Below, in pieces: positions 24,278 to 33,780 of a stretch of 51,221 nucleotides of DNA. Position numbers and translations under genes: made by a program. The DNA comes from Solirubrobacteraceae bacterium (GTDB lineage: Bacteria > Actinomycetota > Thermoleophilia > Solirubrobacterales > Solirubrobacteraceae). Each line of letters opens with the position of its first letter. Positions within the stretch are counted from its first letter, which is position 1. The notes beneath the pieces were generated by a model that did not search any database, had not been told where the DNA came from, and saw only the letters and a program-made list of their open reading frames with translations. The DNA lies in NCBI GenBank assembly GCA_030447275.1, contig JAUJPF010000027.1, positions 1 through 51,221 of the forward strand, read 5' to 3'.

Positions 24278-24694
24278 CTATTCGCTGACGAGCGCGGTCG
24301 CGCCCGGATCTGAAGGACGTTGACGCGCTGCCCCGCCTCGAAGGTCTCGTCCTCGTCGTACGGGCGCGCGGTCCACACCTCTCCGTCGATGCGGACGCAG
24401 CCGGAATCGGCGCTCACCGGCTCGACGACGGTGGCCGTCTTGCCGACCAGCGCGGCGGTGCCCGTGCGCAGCGCGGCGAAGGGCTTCACGTGCCGCCGCG
24501 CGACGGCGCGCAGGGCGAGGAACGCGGCAGTCGAGACGGCGAAGAACGCGACTCCGCTGACCACGATCCCGCCGCCGGCGGCGCGACCAGCGGCGACGAG
24601 TGCGCCCACCGCAGCGGCGCGAGGAAGAACCCATCGTCAGGACCTCGCCGACGGCGAGGCACCGCGAGGATCAGCAGACGATCCACTGCTCCAT
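24278..24694 (-). CDS. NfeD-like membrane protein (frameshifted)
   Basis: Partner of SPFH proteins. The N-terminus begins MEQWIV at ATG 24694, but breaks within the first 30 codons spoil the first membrane segment; the expected hydrophobic run ([18 protein letters not shown]) can be read by inserting single bases. A second segment is intact ([20 protein letters not shown]), and the C-terminal OB-fold ([28 protein letters not shown]) ends [14 protein letters not shown] after another shift near 24305. Twelve bases upstream of the SPFH start, so it is an operon. Confidence 0.8.
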
Positions 24695-24724
24695 GGGCGA
24701 CAGGCTACCGGGGAGTCATCACCG

Positions 24725-25181
24725 CTACGGGAAGTCCAGGGACTTCACCGTCGTGATCATGCGGCCCGGCTGGACCGCCCTTGATCCGTCCGCCGAAGCG
24801 CGTGAGGTCGGGCGCGACGAGCGTGACGCCCCACAGCCGCTCCCGCGCCGTCGACGGGCCCGGCCAGCTCCAGCAGGCAGGGGCCGAGGACGAAGAACGC
24901 CTGGCGCCGCCCTCCCCCGCGTCGCGCGTGCGCCGGTGGTCGAGGCCCTCGCGCGCAGCCGCTCGAGGCTCGCGGGGAGATCGAGATCAGCACGACGATG
25001 TGGTCGATGCCGGTCGCGCCGTTCGGATGCTCGACCCGCGGCGCGTCGGGCACGCCGAGGATCCACTCGGGGTCGCGGCCGATCACGACGCGCACGCCGT
25101 CGAGGTGGACGGCATCGTCGACGAGCGCGAAGCCCGCCCGCTCCACGCGCGCGGGTCGCCGGGGACGCGCAGCTCGGCGGC
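24725..25181 (-). CDS. VOC-superfamily (glyoxalase-like) protein (frameshifted)
   Basis: Fragments read as one protein of about 150 residues: ERAGFALVDDAVHLDGVRVV, GATGIDHIVVLI (the betaalphabetabetabeta metal-site start), then RRQAFFVLGPCLLELAGPVD and a C-terminal LVAPDLTRFGG-like part ending AVQPGRMITTVKSLDFP. This matches vicinal oxygen chelate proteins, though the exact metal ligands and reaction are not clear. Shifts lie near 24980, 24830 and probably near 25147, so the start (between the ftsY stop at 25182 and GTG 25146) is not certain. Confidence 0.6.
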
Positions 25182-26179
25182 TCAGGCCTCAAGCAGCGCT
25201 CGCGCGAAGTCGTGGGCGTCGAACGGGCGCAGGTCCTCGAGGGCCTCGCCGATGCCGATGAGCTTCACCGGGATGCCGAGCTCGTTGGCGATGGCCAGCG
25301 CGATCCGCCCTTCGCCGTGCCGTCGAGCTTCGTGAGCACGATCCCGTCGACGTCGACCGCCTCGGAGAAGAGCTTGGCCTGACGCAGCCCGTTCTGCCCG
25401 GTGGTCGAGTCGACGGAGGAGCGTCTCGTGCGGCGCGCCCTCCATCTGCTTGGCGATCACGCGGCGGACCTTCGTCAGCTCGGCCATCAGGTGGTCCTGG
25501 TTGTGCAGGCGCCCGGCGGTGTCGATGAGGACGACGTCGACGCCGCGGCGCCGGCCCTCGGCGACGGCGTCGCGCGCGACCGCGCCGGGGTCGAAGCCCG
25601 CGGCGCCGGTGACGATCAGGACGTCGGCGCGGTGCGCCCAGCCCTCGAGCTGCTCGGTCGCCGCGGCGCCGGAACGTGTCGGCGGCGCCGAGGAGGACGT
25701 CGAGCCCGAGCTCGTTCTTCAGGTGCCACGCGAGCTTGCCGAGCGTCGTCGTCGTCTGCCCGTGCCGTTGACGCCGACCATGGGCAGGACGGTCGGGGTC
25801 TGGCGCAGGTCGATCGTCTCGCTGCCGGTCTTGGCGATCCCCGCGACGGCTCGGTCAGCCGCCGCGTCAGCGCCTCGCCGCCCTCGATCTCGCCGCCCTC
25901 GGCCTCGGTGTCGAGCTTGCCGACCACCTCCGCGGTGGTCTTCGCGCCGACGTCGGCCATGATCAGCGCCTCCTCGAGGCGCTCCCACGTCTCCTCGTCG
26001 AGGTTCTCGAAGAGCGTCGCCTGGACCTCGGCGGCGAGCGCCGTCCGGGTCTTCGACATGTTCTCGCGCAGGCGGCGGAAGACGCCGCGCCGGCGCTGCT
26101 GCTGCTCCTCCTCCAAAGGCTCGTCGGCTGCGGGCGCCGCGCGGTCGAGGATGAAGAGCTCTCGCCAGTCGCGGGCCAT
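25182..26179 (-). CDS. ftsY: Signal recognition particle receptor FtsY (frameshifted)
   Basis: Begins at ATG 26179 with an acidic/Gln-rich A region, then the N domain ([39 protein letters not shown]). The NG domain continues in pieces: [12 protein letters not shown] (P-loop region), [86 protein letters not shown] and [19 protein letters not shown]. Breaks near 25855, 25765, 25680, 25425 and 25310. Essential in bacteria, so the breaks are probably errors. Works with Ffh in membrane-protein targeting. Confidence 0.9.
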
Positions 26180-26192
26180 GGGCCGCGCGAGG

Positions 26193-26711
26193 CTAGCGCA
26201 CGGCCGCGAGCAGCTCGGCGGGCTCGATCGAGTCCCCGGCGTTGGCCGGGCGCTGCTCGAAGAGGACCTCGTCGCCGGGCCCGATGACCATGGCGCCGCC
26301 GAGCTGTGCGGCGTCCCCGACGATCCGCCCCTGCACGACGCCGGAGCGGGCGCCGTGCTTGACGCCGGCGAGCACCGACCGCGGACCGACGAGCTGGCTG
26401 ACCGTCGCGCGCTTCAGACCCGCGAGCCTGTACGTGCGCCGCTCCTCGTCGGCGAGCACCGGCAGCTCGAGGCCGAGCCTGCGCCGGAAGTGCGACGCCT
26501 GGCGCGGCGACGCCTGGCCGATCAGGACGAGCTTCACGCCCGCCTGTTCGAACTGCTCACGAGCGCGGTGCAACTGCACCGCGTGGTCGCGACAGTGCAC
26601 TCACCCGTAGTGGCGCAGCCAGACGAGCGCGACCGGCCCGTCGGCCCAGAGGTCGCCGAGGCGGACGTCGTTTGCGTCCTGGTCCGGGAGGACTGTGTCG
26701 GCGAGCTCCAC
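26193..26711 (-). CDS. Probable selenoprotein: AhpC/TSA-like redoxin with in-frame UGA (Sec37)
   Basis: Thioredoxin-fold redoxin of the AhpC-TSA_2 type. Residues 1-36 (MELADTVLPDQDAND..., VALVWLRHYG) run directly into a TGA at 26601-26603, and the same frame continues with VHCRDHAVQLHRAREQFEQ and the rest of the fold to the stop at 26193 (172 residues). In the family this position is the peroxidatic Cys of a CxxC motif (consensus like RHFGCxFCREH), so reading UGA as Sec gives Sec37-x-x-Cys40. No base is inserted or lost at the junction. A hairpin lies immediately 3' of the UGA. The start is GTG 26711 (TAGGA 8 bases upstream); GTG 26732 is also possible. Reduction of peroxides or disulfides is the likely role. 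Alternative: a single base error turning TGC/TGT into TGA. Confidence 0.75.
26568..26600 (-). promoter_or_regulatory. Candidate bacterial SECIS hairpin after the UGA
   Basis: The 33 nt directly 3' of the UGA fold into one hairpin on the minus strand. Outer stem: 1-5 with 29-33 and 6-9 with 24-27 (a U at 28 bulged, last pair U-G). Inner stem: 10-13 with 18-21, with G22/U23 unpaired. Loop of four (ACCA). A bulged U and a helix starting at the UGA resemble known bacterial SECIS elements read by SelB; the apical loop lacks the GGU of E. coli fdhF. Hairpins are common in GC-rich DNA, so this is supportive only. Confidence 0.5.
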
Positions 26712-26736
26712 GCCTTGGATCCTACCGTTCACGCCG

Positions 26737-27195
26737 ATGCAGTTCCGCGCCATGAATCCCGGCGAGCCGCTGGTCTCCGAGCTCCTCGAGGCGATGGTGC
26801 GGTCGGTCGAGCCGCTGTACGGGCGCATCGACGTCCCGGGGATGCCGAGCGGCCGGGCGCAGGACTTCGGCCCGCCGGGCGGAGCGTTCGTCGTCGGTTT
26901 CGCGGAGGACGGCGCGGCGGTGTGCGGCGGCGGCGTGAAGCGGTTGGAGGACGGCGTGGCCGAGATCAAGCGGATGTACGTCGTGCCCGCGGCGCGCGGC
27001 CGCGGCGTGGCACGGGCGCTGCTCGGCGCGCTCGAGGACGCCGCGCGGTCGCTCGGCTACGAGCGGGTGCGCCTCGACGTCGGGCCGAAGCAGCCCGAGG
27101 CCGAGCACCTCTACCGCTCGGCCGGCTACCGCGAGATCCCCGACTACAACGGCAACCACCAGGCGACGTACTGGGGCGAGAAGGACCTGCGCTGA
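26737..27195 (+). CDS. GNAT family N-acetyltransferase
   Basis: 152 residues with the GNAT core: beta4 EIKRMYVVPAARGRGVARAL (acetyl-CoA pyrophosphate loop R-G-x-G-V/A) and the C-terminal EAEHLYRSAGYREIPDY. ATG at 26737, divergent from the redoxin gene with only 25 bases between the chosen starts, so the two promoters must overlap or share a regulatory site. Acceptor substrate unknown. Confidence 0.88.
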   Translation: MQFRAMNPGEPLVSELLEAMVRSVEPLYGRIDVPGMPSGRAQDFGPPGGAFVVGFAEDGAAVCGGGVKRLEDGVAEIKRMYVVPAARGRGVARALLGALEDAARSLGYERVRLDVGPKQPEAEHLYRSAGYREIPDYNGNHQATYWGEKDLR

Positions 27196-27231
27196 GCGCG
27201 ACTTCTCGCGCGGCCGGCCGTTCTTTCCGGC

Positions 27232-28101
27232 ATGGCGCGCAGCGCGAAGGTCTTCCTCCTCGGTGTGGTCGTCTGGTGCGTGGCGGCGGGCGGCGCGTCC
27301 GCCGGCGTCGTCTCCGACGGCAAGCGCTGGGCGGCGTGGCCGACGGGGCCGGGCGAGGTCGCGGTCTACGACGGCCTCGCGGCGGAGGATCCGCGCACGG
27401 TCGCCGTGCCCGACTGCCCGCTCGCCGCGGTCGGCGGCGCGCGCGTCGCCGTGACCTGCTGGCCGGGCCTCGCGACGATCGTCGACATCGCGACCGGCGC
27501 GCGCACGGAGGTCGACGTGCGGTCCTCGCCCGCCTTCGAGGGGTCGTCGTGGGTCGGCGTCGGCCGGCGCGGCCTCCTTGCGCTCGTGCGCGGGTTCACC
27601 GGGCACAGCGAGCTCCACACCGGCTTCGACCTCGAGATCGGCGTGCGCGAGCTGGACGACCCCCGCCGCGCGCTCGACCTCGACCGGCCCGGTCTGTCGC
27701 GGCCGCTCTGCGCGCCCCTGCGGCGGACCGCGACGCCGTGGACCGACCGCGACCTCCCGCGAACCGACCCCTACGCCGAGATGCTCTACGCGCGGCCGTG
27801 GGCCGTCGAGGCGCTGCCGGGCGGCACGGTCCGCGCGTGGCGCTGCGGCGAGCGCCGCCCGCGCGTGCTCGCGAAGCGCTGCGCGTGCTCGGCGCAGCTG
27901 GGGAACGGGCTCGTCGCGTGGCGGGGCCGCGACGGCGTGCGCGCCGTCGATCTCGCGACCGGCCGGCGGCGGTCGTGGAGCGTCGAGACTGGTGAGAGCC
28001 TGGCGGTCGCGGGCCGCACGCTGATCGTGTGGTCGCCGCGGAGCAGCGGCGGCGTGACCCCGCGGCTCAGGCTGATCCGCTGGCCGAAGCCCCGGCGCTG
28101 A
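27232..28101 (+). CDS. Secreted hypothetical protein (beta-propeller-like)
   Basis: 289 residues with an N-terminal Sec signal (KVFLLGVVVWCVAAGGASAG). The mature part has repeating short beta motifs (DGKRWAAWPT, GPGEVAVYDG, NGLVAWRGRDGVRAVDLATG) reminiscent of surface WD-like or PQQ-like repeats, and several Cys that may form disulfides (VPDCPLAA, VTCWPG, RCACSAQ). No enzyme motif. The 3' end overlaps the convergent membrane gene by 35 bases. Confidence 0.6.
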   Translation: MARSAKVFLLGVVVWCVAAGGASAGVVSDGKRWAAWPTGPGEVAVYDGLAAEDPRTVAVPDCPLAAVGGARVAVTCWPGLATIVDIATGARTEVDVRSSPAFEGSSWVGVGRRGLLALVRGFTGHSELHTGFDLEIGVRELDDPRRALDLDRPGLSRPLCAPLRRTATPWTDRDLPRTDPYAEMLYARPWAVEALPGGTVRAWRCGERRPRVLAKRCACSAQLGNGLVAWRGRDGVRAVDLATGRRRSWSVETGESLAVAGRTLIVWSPRSSGGVTPRLRLIRWPKPRR

Positions 28102-28453
28102 CGCGCTTCGAGCGCCCGGCGCGGACCGCGCGGCGGACGGCGACGCCGAGCAGCAGGACGAGCGACGCGACCCCGGCGAACAACGCGAAGTAGAACGCGT
28201 AGCCCCACCACCCCATGTCGCCGTAGTCCTCGGTGCCGTAGGCGAGCGCGTTGAAGGCGATCATCGCGACGGCCACGGTGAGCGGCAGGCCGGCCGCCCA
28301 CCAGCGGTTGGCGACGAAGCCGGCGACGAGGAGGAGCCCGATGCCGGCGATGTACGTCCCCGTCGACCACTCGCCGCTGAGCAGCGGCCCCATCGCGGTG
28401 ATCGCGCCGGCGACCACGGCGATCCTTCCGAGGGTGAGCAGGAAGCGCTCCAT
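28067..28453 (-). CDS. Integral membrane hypothetical protein (128 aa)
   Basis: Four hydrophobic segments: LTLGRIAVVAGAITAMGPLL, YIAGIGLLLVAGFVA, LPLTVAVAMIAFNALAYG and YAFYFALFAGVASLVLLLGV, with a basic Arg/Ser-rich tail. Probable four-helix membrane protein. ATG at 28453. Unknown function. Confidence 0.6.
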   Translation of the reverse strand: MERFLLTLGRIAVVAGAITAMGPLLSGEWSTGTYIAGIGLLLVAGFVANRWWAAGLPLTVAVAMIAFNALAYGTEDYGDMGWWGYAFYFALFAGVASLVLLLGVAVRRAVRAGRSKRVSAGASASGSA

Positions 28454-28529
28454 GCTCCGGTGGTACCCGGGCCGGGCGCTTGTAAACCGGCGGTCAATAG
28501 CGGCGGGTGGGAGCCTCGCACTCCCTTCC

Positions 28530-29833
28530 CTACGTCGTCGTGTCGGGCAGGTGCCGGCCGACGTGGCCGACGTAGATCCCGCGCGGCACCTCGCCGTTCC
28601 CGTCGGCGAGGTGGAGGTAGACGCGGGCGATGAGGCCCGCTCCCGAGCCGGAGCCGAGCGCGAGGTGGGGGCCGAGGTCGAGCTTCAGGCCGTCGTGGGT
28701 GACGACGTAGTGCTTGGCCCAGCGGGTCCGCGCGAGCTCGGACACCCCGGCGCGCCAGCCGAGTCCCGCCTCCTGCGCCGCCTGACCGAGCGAGACCCCC
28801 ATCTGCCCGGCGTTGTAGCGCTCGGCGAGCGCGTCGAGCTTGCGCAACGCGTCGAGGATCTCCTCGGGCCGTCGGTACGGGCTGTCGGCCGCGCTGTCGA
28901 ACGCCGACTCGGTGAAGACGAGGTTCGGGGAGGTGGCGGCGGCGACGCGGGCGGCCTCGAGCACCGACTTCGGCGCCTCCTCGGCGGCCTCGACCTGCTC
29001 CTCGGCGCCGGGACGGTCGCCGAGCGCCGCCGACAGCTCGGCGATCGCCTGCCGGTCGCGCGCGGCGGCGTCCTCCAGCTCGTCGACGCGGCGCGCGAGC
29101 TCCTCGCGCAGCGCGCGGATCGCCTCCAGCTCGGCGAGCGCGGCCTCGTGCGCGGCGAGCCAGTCCTCGCTCGCGTCCTCGCGGGCGCCGGCCGCGGTCG
29201 TCTCCGCCGCCTCGCGCCGTTCGTGCCGCGCCGTCTCGGCGCGGGCGGCGCGCGCCTCGGCGTCGGCGAGCGCGCGCTCGGAGCGCTGGGCACGGCCGGC
29301 CTCCGCCCCGCGCTCGGCCTCGGCCTCGTCGCGCTTGCGCCGCGCGGTGTCGAGCTGGCGGCGCAGGTCGGCGGCGCGCTGCTCGTCGCGCTCGACCTGC
29401 TGCTCGAGCGCCTCGAGCTCGCGCTCGCGCTCCTCGAGCGTGCGCAGCCGGGCCAGCAGCGGGCTCTCGGCCAGCCCGGAGTGATCGAGGAACTTCTGCC
29501 ACGACCCGAACACGTCGGCGACGCCGTCGGGGTGCGGCATGTCCTCGCGCGGCAGCCAGTCGCGCGCGGTCGGCACCTTGCCCTGGAGCAGCGTCCAGCG
29601 GAAGAGGTGGTAGAGCATGTCCGCCTCCTCGGCGTACGCGATGACCTCGCGCAGGCGGGGGTCGTAGACCGCGCCCTTCCCGCTCGCCGGGCGTCTTCGC
29701 TCGTCGCCGGGCGCGGCGTCGCCGTCCGCCGCGCCGTCGGGCGGGGCGGGCGCGTCCTCGGCGGGCGGCGCGCCATCGGCGGCCGCCGCCGCGGGCTCCG
29801 GCTCGATCCCTTGCGGCGGGCGCGCTTGCCCAT
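28530..29833 (-). CDS. Coiled-coil protein immediately downstream of smc (frameshifted)
   Basis: Starts MGKRARRKG at ATG 29833, sharing one base with the smc stop (TGATG). One base seems missing near 29815; afterwards an Ala/Pro/Asp-rich linker leads to a conserved part ([22 protein letters not shown]) and [20 protein letters not shown] long charged coiled coil (about 110-280) follows. The C-terminal ~110 residues ([64 protein letters not shown]) form a separate compact domain; I recall similar GHxGRHL endings in uncharacterised bacterial proteins, but cannot name the family. Its tight coupling to smc suggests a chromosome-related role, which is inference. Confidence 0.6.
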
Positions 29834-32800
29834 CAGGCGGCGGCCTCGGCGCCGGACTCGGCCTGCGCGACCTCGCGCGGAAGCCGCCGCGAAACCACCT
29901 TCGAGACGCCGTCGTTGCCCATCGACACGCCGCAGGGTGTCAGCCGCCTCCATCGTGCGCTTCTGGTGGGTGACGACGATGAACTGCGCGCGGTCGGAGA
30001 ACCGGCGCAGGAGGTCGAGGAAGCGCCCGATGTTGACGTCGTCGAGCGCGGCCTCGACCTCGTCGAGGATGTAGAACGGGCACGGCCGCGCGAGGAAGAC
30101 GGCGAGAGGAACGCGATCGCGGTCATCGACTTCTCGCCGCCGGAGAGGAGCGTGAGGCGCTTCATCGACTTGCCGGCGGGCGTGATCTCGATCTCGACGC
30201 CCATGAGGTCCTCGTCGTCGGGCTGCTCCTCGGCATCGGCGGCCTCCTCGGCGGCGTCGGCCTGCGCGGCCTCGGCCTCCTCGGTGCCGCCGAGCCGGCC
30301 GCGGGCCCGAGTCCTCGCGGACCAGCCGCAGCCGTCCTCGCCCGCCGGGGAAGAGCTGCTCGGCCAGCTCCTCGAAGTTCTTCGCCGCCGCCTCGAACGT
30401 CGCCTCGAACGTCTCCCGGATCTGCTTGTCGATCTCGCGAATCACTCCGCGCAATTCGCGCAGCGCCGTCTCGAGGTCCTCGCGCTGGATCTCGAGCTCC
30501 TCGACGTGGGCCAGCGCCTCGTCGTACTCCTGCTTGGCGGCCAGCGGGTTGACGGGGCCGAGCTGCTCGCGGCGGCGCTGGAGGCGCTCGATGCGCGCGC
30601 AGCTGCTGCGCCTCGTCCTCGGCGAGCGCATCCTCGGGCGGCCTGGGCGGCGAGCTCGAGCCGCTCGGACAGCTCGCGCAGCTCCTGGTCGGCGTCGGCC
30701 GCCTGGTCGCGGAGCTGCTGGGCGCGGACCTCGGACTGCGTGACCGCCTCGTTGCGGGCGCGCAGGCGGCCCTGGACCTCGGCCTCCTCCTTCGCGCACG
30801 CGCAGCTCGGCGGCGATGCCCCTCGCCCTCGGCGCGGTCGGCGGCCAGCTCGGCCTTCGAGCGTCACGAGCGCCGCGGAGGTGCCGGCGCTGACCGCGGT
30901 GAGGACGTCGACGAGGCGCTGCGCGCGAAGCAGCTGCTCCTCGCGCTCGAGCTGGGCGGCGAGCAGCAGGATCCGGCGCGAGCGCTCGGCGCGCTTGCGC
31001 GCGGCGCGCTCGACCCACGCGGATCTCGGCGGCCAGCTCGCCCTGGAGCTGCGCGCGGCGGACCGCGGCCTCGCCCTGGTCGGGCTGCTCGCGCCGCTGC
31101 TCGATCAGCCAGCCGGCGCGGCGCGCGCCTTCCTGCGCCTGCGACCGCGCGCGCGGTCGGCGTCGCGGCGGGCACGATCGGCCTCGTCGCGGGCGGCGTC
31201 CGCCTCGGCCACCGCGGCGTTCGCGGCCTCGACCGCTGCGCGCGCGGCGTGCTCGGCCTGTACCGCCCGCTCGGAGTCGGCGACCAGGCGCTCGCGGCGG
31301 TTGCGCTCGGCGAGGACGCGCTCCCCGCCGCCGGGTGCGACGCGGCGAAGCTCGCCGGTGCGGCCCGACCAGGCGCGGCCGTCGCGGGTGACGGCGAGCC
31401 CGCCGAAGCGGTCGAGGCCGTCGAGGAGTCGACCAGCCAGGCGTCGGCGAGGGCCGCCGCGCGACGGCGAGCGCGTCGTCGGGGCCGCGGAGGAGGTCGA
31501 GGAGCCGCCGCGCGCCGGGGCCGGTGACGGGGGACGGTCCGCGCCCGCAAAGGCCGGCGGGAAGTCTTCAGCCGCATTCGCCACCAGCGCCCGCGCCCCG
31601 TCGCGCCCGCCCTTGTCGAGCAGCGCGGTCCCGGCGGCGACGTCGCCGACGATCGCCGCGCCGAGCCGGCCGTCGAGCGCGGCGGCGAGCGCCAGCTCGC
31701 ACCCTTCCTCGACCTCGAGCGCCGCCGAGTGCGCGCGTGCCGTCGGGCGCGGAGACGTGGGTGCGCAGGAACTGGTTGACCGCGGCGAACTCGGCGCCGA
31801 CCCGCGCGGCCTCGCGCCGCGCCGCCTCCACCCCGCGCTCGGCGTCGCGGCGCGCCGTCCGCGCCGCCTCTGCCGCGGCGTCGGCCGCCGTCAGCGCCTC
31901 GGCCCGCGCGCGCACGTCGCCGGCGAGGGGCCTCCGCCCGCGCCTGGGCGGCGGCGCGCTGCTCCTCCAGCGTCGCCAGCTCGCGCTCGATCTCCGCCTC
32001 GCGCTCGGCGTCGAGCCGCGCGAGCTCGTCCTCGAGCTGCGCGATCCGCTCGCGGCCCGCGTCGTCGGGCGCGTCCGTCGCCTCCTGCGTGCGCAGCGCC
32101 TCGAGCTGGCGGGTGCGCTGTGCCACCCGCTCGCCCAGCGACGTCGCGGTCGCCGACGCCTGCTCGAGCCGCAGCTCGATCCGCTGCCCCGCCGCCCGCG
32201 CGCCGTACGCGCGCGCCGCGCCAGCGCCTCGCGCCGCTCGGTCCGCGCGGCGAGCTCCTCCTCGGCGCGCTCGCGCCGCGCCGCCACCTCCGTCAGCGCC
32301 TGCTCGGCGTCGGCCTGGAGCTTGTGCGCCTCGGCCGCTGCGCGTTCTGCCGCAGTCAAAGCGTCGCGCCGCGACCGGACGAGGTCGCGCGCCAGCCCCA
32401 GCGCCTCGAACGTCTGGCGCTCGAGCCGCTCGTGCAGCTCGGCGGCCTCGGCCTGGCGCTTGAGCGGCCGCAGCCGCGAGCGCGCCTCGCGCTCGACGTC
32501 GAGCGCGCGGTCGAGGTTCTCCTGCGTGCGCTCGAGCTTGAGCTGCGCGCGGCGTAGGCGCTTGCGGTGCTTGCCGAGCCCCGCAGCCTCCTCGATCAGC
32601 ATCCGCCGGTCGCGCGCCTTCGAGGTCACGATCGCCTCGACGCGCCCCTGCGAGACGACCGAGTGCATCTCCTTGCCCAGACCGGTGTCGGACAGGATCT
32701 CGAGCACGTCGACGAGCCGGCACTTCGCGCCGTTCAGGCGGTACTCGCCGTCGCCGTTGCGGTCGAGGCGCCGAAGGATCGAGATCTCGCCCATCGGCAG

Positions 32801-33076
32801 GTCGATCGCGCCGTCGCCGTTGTCGATGACCAGCTCGACCTCGGCGGAGCTCCGCGCCTGCACGCCCCGCCCGCCCGCGAAGATCACGTCCTGCATCGAC
32901 TGGCCGCGGACGGCGAGCGGCGACTGCTCGCCCATCGCCCACAGCACCGCGTCGGTCACGTTCGACTTCCCGGAGCCGTTCGGCCCGACGACCACCGAGA
33001 TCCCGGGGCCGAACTCGAGCCGCGTGCGGTCAGGGAAGGACTTGAAGCCCTTGAGCGTCAGCGATCTCAGGTGCAC
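29833..33076 (-). CDS. smc: Chromosome segregation protein SMC (frameshifted)
   Basis: Condensin ATPase of about 1,080 residues. Start GTG 33076 ([20 protein letters not shown]). Walker [22 protein letters not shown]-terminal lobe [14 protein letters not shown]; long coiled coils interrupted by many frame changes (about 32215, 31925, 31735, 31440, 31150, 31020, 30830, 30590, 30330, 30100). A hinge-like part lies around 31.3-31.7 kb. The C-terminal lobe is clear: signature [15 protein letters not shown], Walker [17 protein letters not shown] and D-loop/switch [16 protein letters not shown]. Ends [20 protein letters not shown] at TGA 29833. No scpA/scpB in the window. Confidence 0.93.
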
Positions 33077-33080
33077 GCCG

Positions 33081-33770
33081 TCACTCCTCGGGCTCGTCCT
33101 CGTCGGGATCGGGCGCGTCGAGGTCGAGCGCCGCCCGCGCCGCCTCCTGCTCGGCGTGCTTCTTCGACCGGCCCGAGCCGCGCCCATCTCCTCGCCCTCC
33201 ACGACCGCGATCACCTCGAACGTCCGGTCGTGCGGCGGGCCCAGCTCCGCCACCACGTCGTAGGTCACCATCGCCCCGCGGCGCGCCAGGTGCTCCTGGA
33301 GCGCCGACTTGAAGTCCACCGGGTTCTCCAGCGCCTCCTCGATCTGCGGCATGAACGCCTCGACCACCGCCTCCGCCGTGCGGTCGTAGCCGTTCTCCAG
33401 GTAGACCGCCCCGATCACCGCCTCGATCACCGAGGCCAGCACCCGCTCGGTGCTCCACCAGCGTCGCCGCGCTCTGCCCCACGCCCTCCGGCGCCGCCGC
33501 CCGCAGGCGCTCCGGCACGCCGATCGCCTCCGCCACCTCGCGGCACGACGGCCCCGAGACCGCCTGCGCGCGGATCTTCGTCAACCTGCCCGCCCCGTAG
33601 CGGTCCTCGTCCAGGCGGGGGAACAGGAACGTCGTCACCGCCAGGCCCAGCACCGAGTCGCCCAGGAACGCCAGCCGCGAGTAGGACTCCGAGCGCCGGT
33701 CGGTCCACGACGCGTGCGTGAACACCTGCCGCTGGAGATCCTCCGCCAGCCCGTCGAGCAGCTCGCGCAG
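33081..33770 (-). CDS. rnc: Ribonuclease III (frameshifted)
   Basis: Double-strand RNA endonuclease. Signature SRLAFLGDSVLGLAVTTFLF (variant of the ERLEFLGDSVL motif) and ASVIEAVIGAVYLENG with catalytic acidic residues; C-terminal dsRBD (VDFKSALQEHLARRG; GRSKKHAEQEAARAAL). Breaks near 33447 and 33183 need one base each. The best start is a CTG at 33770 preceded by AAGGAG at the right spacing; GTG 33784 would need another shift. Located between smc (4 bases) and acpP. Confidence 0.88.
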   Translation of the reverse strand: MRELLDGLAEDLQRQVFTHASWTDRRSESYSRLAFLGDSVLGLAVTTFLFPRLDEDRYGAGRLTKIRAQAVSGPSCREVAEAIGVPERLRAAAPEGVGQSAATLVEHRAGAGLGDRGGDRGGLPGERLRPHGGGGGRGVHAADRGGAGEPGGLQVGAPGAPGAPRGDGDLRRGGGAGPAARPDVRGDRGRGGRGDGRGSGRSKKHAEQEAARAALDLDAPDPDEDEPEE

Positions 33771-33780
33771 CCGGCTCCTT

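Noticed and set aside
31249..31527. Plus-strand small gene inside smc
   Set aside because: Composition and position are those of a shadow of the SMC coiled coil.
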